DNA of 64,000 bases from Hyparrhenia diplandra (taxonomy: Eukaryota; Streptophyta; Magnoliopsida; Poales; Poaceae): the NCBI GenBank assembly GCA_015847255.1, contig JADLZK010012341.1, forward strand, positions 186,001 through 250,000, written 5' to 3'. The notes beneath the pieces are model-generated. The model was not told the origin of the DNA. It made no database searches and worked only from the letters and a program-made list of their open reading frames with translations. Shown here one piece after another: positions 58,801 through 64,000 of this stretch. A program made the translations under genes and the position numbers. Within the stretch, counting starts at the first letter, position 1, and every line of letters starts with the position of its first letter.

Positions 58801-59144
58801 GCGGACGGGCGGCGTGCACGAGTCGGAGGCGAGGCAGGAGGCCATCTCGAGCTGGAGCTTCCGGGCGAGGCGGTCGGCGCCGCAGGCGGCGAGGCAGGCT
58901 CGGCGTACTCTCTCCTCGGCCTCCCATGTGGACGTCCATGTGGCGCATGGCGGCGGCGTCGGAGAGCGCGCCCATCCAGGCGTAGTTGCCGTGCCACGTC
59001 TCCCCGTGGATGGAGACGGGCTCGGGCTTCTGCGGCGGGCGCGGCGGGTTCGGGGGAGGGGAGGGGAGGGGGCGATGGCTTGGCGCGGCGGTGGACGTGG
59101 CGGCGGAGGAGGAGGCGCGGGAGGAGGTCCATGCGACCGCGCAT
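52872..59144 (-). CDS. Prolyl oligopeptidase family (S9A, oligopeptidase B-like), 10 exons
   Basis: Minus-strand exons: 59144-58611, 58224-58000, 57914-57773, 57692-57494, 57168-57033, 56816-56689, 55214-54813, 54579-54359, 53538-53350 and 53138-52872. The N-terminus is Pro/Ala/Arg-rich (organelle targeting possible). The beta-propeller part includes WGPWLYYRRVDEGKQYPVLC and DILMLEEHDENIFLNIRHTK. The hydrolase part has YYEVPSKDGVLVPLTLVYSR, GLLHGHGAYGE, GWVIAYADVRGGGGYG-type sequence and LAGWGYSAGGLLVASAVNYR, with the nucleophile Ser in GYSAGG. At the usual Asp position it reads VFVTSSFNTRFGVWEAAKWV, and the GHG His motif is replaced by LNLTTDVVEESKYLQ. At least nine small indels break the frames. 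The stop at 52872 lies about 30 codons beyond where I would expect it (after FLIKMV). The Arabidopsis counterpart appears to be At1g69020. Confidence 0.9.
54128..54298 (+). mobile_element. tRNA-derived SINE with 12-bp target-site duplication
   Basis: The body is 54140-54286 (147 bp). A pol III box A (TAGCTCAGTTGGACAAGG) and box B (GGTTCAAGTCC) lie 60-70 bases apart, with an AT-rich 3' end TTTAATATT. It is flanked by AAGGGCTGTCTA (54128-54139) and AAGGACTGTCTA (54287-54298), one mismatch. It sits in intron 8 of the prolyl oligopeptidase gene, opposite to the gene's direction. Confidence 0.8.
55535..55642 (+). mobile_element. SINE 3' end with poly(A) in an intron of the oligopeptidase gene
   Basis: GGGTAGACCCAGTGCCAG, GGCGGCTCCCACTTGAGTG, GGGTTCTGGGGAAGGGTT and CCAGCCTTACCCCCC followed by about 20 A resemble the 3' half of the Au/ZmSINE type common in grasses. 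The 5' pol III part is missing and I found no clear target-site duplication. Confidence 0.65.
56022..56254. mobile_element. Degenerate Stowaway-like MITE in an intron of the oligopeptidase gene
   Basis: TACTCCATCTGTCCCCAAAA at 56022 is a diverged Stowaway left end, and AGTCAAACTATCTTAACTTTG inside (one 21-base match to the typical Stowaway interior, at about 56068-56088) supports it. The right end near 56235-56254 (TTATTAGGTAGTA) is weak. Confidence 0.6.
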
Positions 59145-61660
59145 GGTTGATGTGGCCTGAATTGGCGGCGGGGAGGGGTGGCGACCTGGCGGGCGGTGGA
59201 AGCCAGACGCCGGAGGAGAGGTTTTAGGTGGGGTTATGGCCTGTTGGGGACCTGAGTTCGCCGGATTCAAGCGAGGTGAACCACCGCGAGAGGCCTAGGC
59301 ATTCGGTAAGGGGTAACCAGAAAAAAGTCGATAGCAGTCGTTTTGGACAGAAAAGGGTAGTGGGCTGCTGGGCTGGCTGGGCTATCATGTTGGGCCGTGA
59401 TGATTAATTCATCATTGACGAACGTATTTTCTCCCTACAAACGTTTGGTTTAAATTACATTTTCGTTTGATTTTTTACATAAAGTTTGACAACTTGTCTT
59501 ATTAAAAAAAATTTACAAGTATATTCAAGTTTAAGTCATTCTTAAATACCTTTTGTTAATAAAGCATCCCATTGTGTATATTTTTTAAATAAGACGAGGG
59601 TCAAACTTGGGGTTAAAAAATCAAACTAACTATAATTTGAACGGATTTAGCATGTACTAGCATAAATCAATACCGAGAAATCAAACTAAGGAAGGCTTTT
59701 TGTAAAGAAGATCCACTCTTCGTTTAAAAGATGCACAAGAGAGTTTATAAACACCATTTGATACTCAAAGCATACGAAAAACAAAAAACAAAGGATGATC
59801 AATGGCGTAAACTGCTTTAGCCATTGCAGTAATAAGTGTTCTTGAACCATACAGTACATTTACTTCATCTTGGCCCTCTAAGCTCTCTCTCCCGGAAATA
59901 ATGTGGGGATCTGATCCCTCGGCTTCCCTTTAGTGGGAATTCTTCCATTAGGACTAGGATGGTGGAAAATTGATCCCTAATGAGATGAATATGGTAGAAA
60001 AGTCGGTCCCGGCCAGAATAACGGACCCGGGATGGTTCACTGCTCCCCGACCCCGATCCCCCGCAGTAACGCCTTCAATGAAGCAGCCGCCACCAGCCCA
60101 TGTAAGCGCCCAATACATCACCGAGTATATAAGGCCATCCAAGGATTCCAACCCACTCCTCCACCCGCCCCCAAATCCTCCAACCGGCCGCTGCTCACTC
60201 GCCGCCTCTCACCTCCCCGCGAGTCGCGGTCGGCCGCCGATGCATGGCTGACACGACACGCTGACGCCCGCCGCGGTGGCACACCCCTCCGTCTCTCACT
60301 CTCTCGCTGTCTTGCACTCGCGGGAAGGTCATAGCCGGATCCGCGGGAGCTTGACACAAAGGCAAGGGGGGGGAGGCAAATCTATATAGGACTACTAGGG
60401 TCCCACGGCGGCTTGCCGGGGCAGGTGATCTTGAGCAAGCTAGCCTCCCAAGGCCGGCATTAGAAGACCACCTATTTTTTTCAAAGGCCGGCCACTTGTC
60501 CTTCTCCCAAATACGGCCAAGAAGGCTAGCTCGATGAAACGAAGAGCTGAATAGAGATGTTGAGGCGAGCAATGGGAGGGGGGGATCCCATTGGGACAAA
60601 GCTCCGCCACTCGATATGGAGATCAAGAGGAGCCATGGCTCCACGCACGCCCCCGTGTGACCATTCACGGTCATTGTCTTCAAGGATGGGGATTTCTTCC
60701 CGCAGGGATGGGATAAGGAGATGGGCTAAAACCTCCGACGGAATTCTCGTATAACAATGATTTCGCCTCTCTAGTTGAGGCGTCGCCAGAGATGGTGGGG
60801 ATGAGAAAGAGAAGAAGATCAATTGCCATAGAATTTCAAATTGATGAGTCAACTGCTTTTAATTTTGCATCAGAGCGAGAGAGACGAGTACTATTAGTGG
60901 ACAAAGACCAAAAGCTGTCATACTGTAAAATTAGGATGAGAAATATATAGGAAATGGTGAGAACAAATTACATCAAACATATAACAATATACAAAAGGGA
61001 AAAAATGCATACAGAAATTTATGATCATGTGACCCAAGTAATTCTATATATTCTTTTGTCCAGGAATGTTAATTGTTTTTCTCGTGAAAGATTTTCACGG
61101 TCAGCAAACAAAACCCTGCTTGATTTAGCCGAACACGACAACGATGACGCTCCTCCATTCATCATCATCACCCGTCCTAGCTAGCACACGGTCACACCCC
61201 AATGAAGTTCCAAAACACTTGTCCGCTACCACCACCACAAAGCCCGCCACGAGCCCACACGAGTCCCAAACAACAAAATGCTACACCACAGCAAAGCGCA
61301 CCCAGATACAATGCCAAATGGGCCCAATAAACTTTCAGGCCCACTCGTCATCCCCACTCATGCATCTGCACCTCGGCACCTCGCTGGTGGCACCGATCCT
61401 CGCGCGGAGTCGCTTTGACTCGCTGTCTACAGCAGCCGCAGACCTTGCTGCACACCGAGTCCGGGCGGCGGACGCGAACGCAACTCGCGAATCGACTGGA
61501 CTGCGCCTCCCCATGAATCTGGCCGCTTTTCCCTCCACCCTTGCCACCCGCACGCCGCCTGGGCGACTGGGCGACGCCCCCCGGCATGAGATGCCATTAA
61601 AATCCTCCACCACTTCGCGCCCCTGCTGTCCGCCGCTCGTTTGCGCGTCGCTCCAGAGGA
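59145..61660. other. Upstream region of the oligopeptidase gene, no gene recognised
   Basis: 59145-59300 is the probable promoter and 5' UTR of the minus-strand peptidase gene. Bases 59400-59850 are AT-rich with no feature. A GC-rich, C-tract-rich stretch (60030-60350) and mixed sequence to 61300 have open frames on both strands without recognisable domains. Confidence 0.4.
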
Positions 61661-61666
61661 TCCGCA

Positions 61667-61758
61667 CATGGCTCCCGCCGCCGCCCCCATCTTCCGCGCC
61701 CGCCGCCGCCGCCACCGGAAAACGGCGCCGCGAAGGCGACGGAGCAGCGCCCGTGCAG
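61667..61758 (+). CDS. Possible first coding exon of an unidentified gene
   Basis: ATG at 61667 opens a short Ala/Arg-rich frame (MAPAAAPIFRARRRRHRKTA) that reaches a plausible donor CCCGTGCAG|GTCCGTG at about 61758. GC-rich first exons of this kind are typical of grass genes, for example nuclear or organelle-targeted proteins. I could not find a convincing second exon in the remaining 2.2 kb, so the gene may continue beyond the window or this may be chance. Confidence 0.25.
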
Positions 61759-61899
61759 GTCCGTGCGCCCGCCTCTTCCCTTCACTGACTATCGGGTTCC
61801 CGCGGCTGAGATTCAGTAGGCGCTTCCATCGGGCGCTGTGTTATGGGTGTTCACGACGCGCGGGGACTTGGGGATGGAGGAGGGTCGTGGCCGCTGATA

Positions 61900-63516
61900 A
61901 CTGAAGCGTATTTTACTATTTTTGGTTTATTAGTGCAGCTCATCGATTACTTGAGACGAACAATAGTTTATAATTTTATATAGAGAAGCGGTTCTAGTCC
62001 GACTGAATCTTAAAGAGTGTATGCGATGATCACTTTCGGTCACATAATCATTCCCATAATCATTTGTCTCGATCGATAAGGCGAGAATCAGAAGCAAAGA
62101 GGTCTCGGTTTATTAGTACAGGTTTTTTTTGGTTCTATTGTTACATGTTAGTCGGGCCTTTTTCTTTCAAATATATAAAACAACCAGCTATCCTTGCAGA
62201 TTGTCAAAAAAGAAAAAACAGCTATCCTGCCTGTTTGTTAAAGAAAAAGTCATAAGGACCTCTACCAAAGTTGCTCCTTGCAACTGCTATATGTAACTGC
62301 ATGTAATATAGTCTATCAAGCATGGTTGATGCGAGGTTATTATTTTGGAATCGCTCAGCTTTATGTAAAAGCTTACCGAGTCAATGTTAAGGGCCTTTTG
62401 GTGAATTGGCACCATGGATGGACCCCAATCGGGTGTGCCACGTGCCCATGTGTATGGGAAAATTGAAATCCACTGAAAACCATCTGTATTCGCGATAGCT
62501 CAAATAGCACAGTATATGCCAGGAAAAGATGGGAGCTTATTTGTTGTGAACACAGTCATGCCATTACCCATACGATCAGTTAATGTCGATGGATTTATTT
62601 TGTTATATATATTTCATTGTACTTGAGAATTCAAAAGTTTTTATATGTTTCATTTATTTGAATGATATTGCTAATGAAAAGGCGGCTAGCTACCTAGCAT
62701 ATTTTAGATAGTTTATAGTAAAGCTGAGAAAGGTTTTCATCCTGCAGAAACTCTTAATAACCTTAAACCCATTTATACTTCCATTACTGATTACTAGATT
62801 ACTAGATGTGGTGGCATTGCCCCAAATAGAAGTATCAAATTATTGTCTTGCTTGGTGCACCCCATATATTATAGATCATCACTACTACTTTTTTATAGTT
62901 TGTGCTGTTGATACTTTTTTGTGTGTTTCTTTGTGCAATGTATTGCTATATTCCATCTGCTACTTTTTATGTGCTTATTACTTTATTAGTATCTATTCTA
63001 ATATGTACACTGCTCTTAAGAGCTTTCGTGGCAGAATTTTTGCTATAGAGTTGCTTTGCCTGTTTGCTCCAGTAGGATAGTGCTGGTTAAATAAAAAAAA
63101 GAGTGTAGACATGATAACGAGCAGCCATGTCATTTATGAGTTTCCTATGTCATTGTGGCCAAATAATCAGCATGTCTGGAAGTGTAAATCTAGCAGAATA
63201 CACAAGCCATATATATATAGTTTTTTTCCTGATGTTTTAATTTCCCTTCAGGCCCGCAAAAAAACCAACTGTCTGATGTTTATTGATTCCTCCTGTATAT
63301 GTTAATTACCACCCCTATCTGTCAAGAATTCAGTGATTAGATAAAAATCATGCTGTATTTCTGAAAACCTTTAGCTGTTTGGCACATTGTTGTATCGCCA
63401 TGCAGCCTGAATTTTCCCCTTCTTCTTTGACATGCCTGAAGTTTGTGAATTTAAAAGATTGAAATAACTCCCTGCATAAAGAAGGAAGACATATTGAGAT
63501 GAGAATACCTCAGATC
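61900..63516. other. AT-rich sequence, no gene recognised
   Basis: Composition and T-runs fit an intron or intergenic DNA. If 61667 is a true first exon, this could be its intron. No element ends, inverted repeats or coding domains were recognised. Confidence 0.4.
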
Positions 63517-63766
63517 AAAAGCTACATTTGCGCTTAACGACTCACAGCATAGTGGTTGTTCCTCCCTGTCAGCGGAGGGCACCTGCCCGCGGTTCCAATC
63601 CTAGCCTGCCAGTCTGGGATGAACCGGTGTTGGCGCCATGGATTTCCCCACAGTGTATGACACGAAAGGGGTGTATGCTCGGTGGACTCATTCTGAGGTT
63701 CCTGTAGGCAGTCTCACATGGCTTAAGCATGTCAGTATAGGTGTCCATATGAAAAGCTACATTTGC
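63517..63766 (+). mobile_element. tRNA-related SINE with 15-bp target-site duplication
   Basis: The body is 63532-63751 (220 bp). Perfect direct repeats AAAAGCTACATTTGC flank it at 63517-63531 and 63752-63766. Inside, AGCATAGTGGTTGT resembles pol III box A and GCGGTTCCAATCC resembles box B, about 45 bases apart. No poly(A) is present; the 3' end is GTGTCCATATG. The 88-codon open frame that starts inside the element is therefore not a gene. Confidence 0.8.
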
Positions 63767-64000
63767 ATTTTTGGTGAGACACCATGTAAGCAAAAACCTC
63801 TTCATCAGAACTGTTCCTCTGTCCATACCTCTAGCATAGGCTCTGAGGTAAAGCCACCTATATACGAATGCACTATTTCAGACCATAATCGATACTTCAT
63901 ATAGGTATAAGATAAAAACCCAGTGGTCCATCCTGGGGTCATGGTTTGCCTACTTTTGGTTATTTTTATTGTGTCAGACCTTGAAAACGATCATTTACGC

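Noticed and set aside
58537..59160. 207-codon plus-strand frame opposite the oligopeptidase first exon
   Set aside because: Antisense shadow of a GC-rich exon; the minus strand carries the conserved protein.
63638..63904. 88-codon open frame near the right end
   Set aside because: It begins inside a SINE-like insertion and crosses the target-site duplication, so it is a chance fusion.
1..64000. CRISPR arrays, bacterial operons, rRNA genes
   Set aside because: None seen; intron structure and repeats show plant nuclear DNA.

Overview
This is a plant nuclear window and almost certainly comes from a grass. Evidence: introns with plant-type GT/AG borders, GC-rich 5' coding exons, Stowaway and Tourist MITEs, L1-type LINE tails, tRNA-derived SINEs, Ty1/copia and Ty3/gypsy remains, and a MIR166 hairpin whose mature form matches the rice miR166k/l variant. 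Genus cannot be set from sequence alone. All functional names come from reading translated exons; no database was searched.

Layout. 1-6 kb: a possible gene tail at the left edge, a DUF1644 zinc-finger gene (minus) and an unexplained GC-rich block. 7.4-7.6 kb: MIR166 (plus). 9.3-9.6 kb: a gypsy RNase H remnant. 11.1-13.4 kb: a LysM GPI-anchored receptor gene (plus). 14.8-16.1 kb: two truncated LINE insertions with target-site duplications. 16.5-17.9 and 21.3-22.7 kb: two nepenthesin-like aspartic protease genes (plus), separated by a Harbinger-like element and a 488-bp-spaced duplication. 24.5-27.3 kb: a beta-1,3-galactosyltransferase (minus, 11 exons). 29.3-31.5 kb: a duplicated 3' fragment of a TMEM50 gene, invaded by a copia element. 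32.0-35.9 kb: TMEM50 itself (minus), head to head with a p24 cargo receptor gene (plus, 36.2-38.2 kb), which is tail to tail with an annexin (minus, 38.4-39.8 kb). 42.9-44.9 kb: thylakoidal processing peptidase (minus). 47.1-51.5 kb: nucleoporin NUP58 (minus), with a TIR transposon in an intron. 52.9-59.1 kb: a prolyl-oligopeptidase-family gene (minus). The last 4.8 kb hold a possible first exon and a SINE.

The genes do not form a pathway; this is an ordinary euchromatic gene neighbourhood. Several act in secretion and membrane traffic (p24, GT31 glycosyltransferase, TMEM50, secreted proteases, LysM receptor), but nothing shows that they are linked.

The most pervasive signal is technical. 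Almost every gene carries one or more 1-2 base indels, many in homopolymers, and the protein resumes in another frame on the far side. With 11 genes affected while splice sites, catalytic motifs and stops survive, uncorrected assembly errors explain this better than 11 independent pseudogenes. I annotate them as genes and list the breaks.
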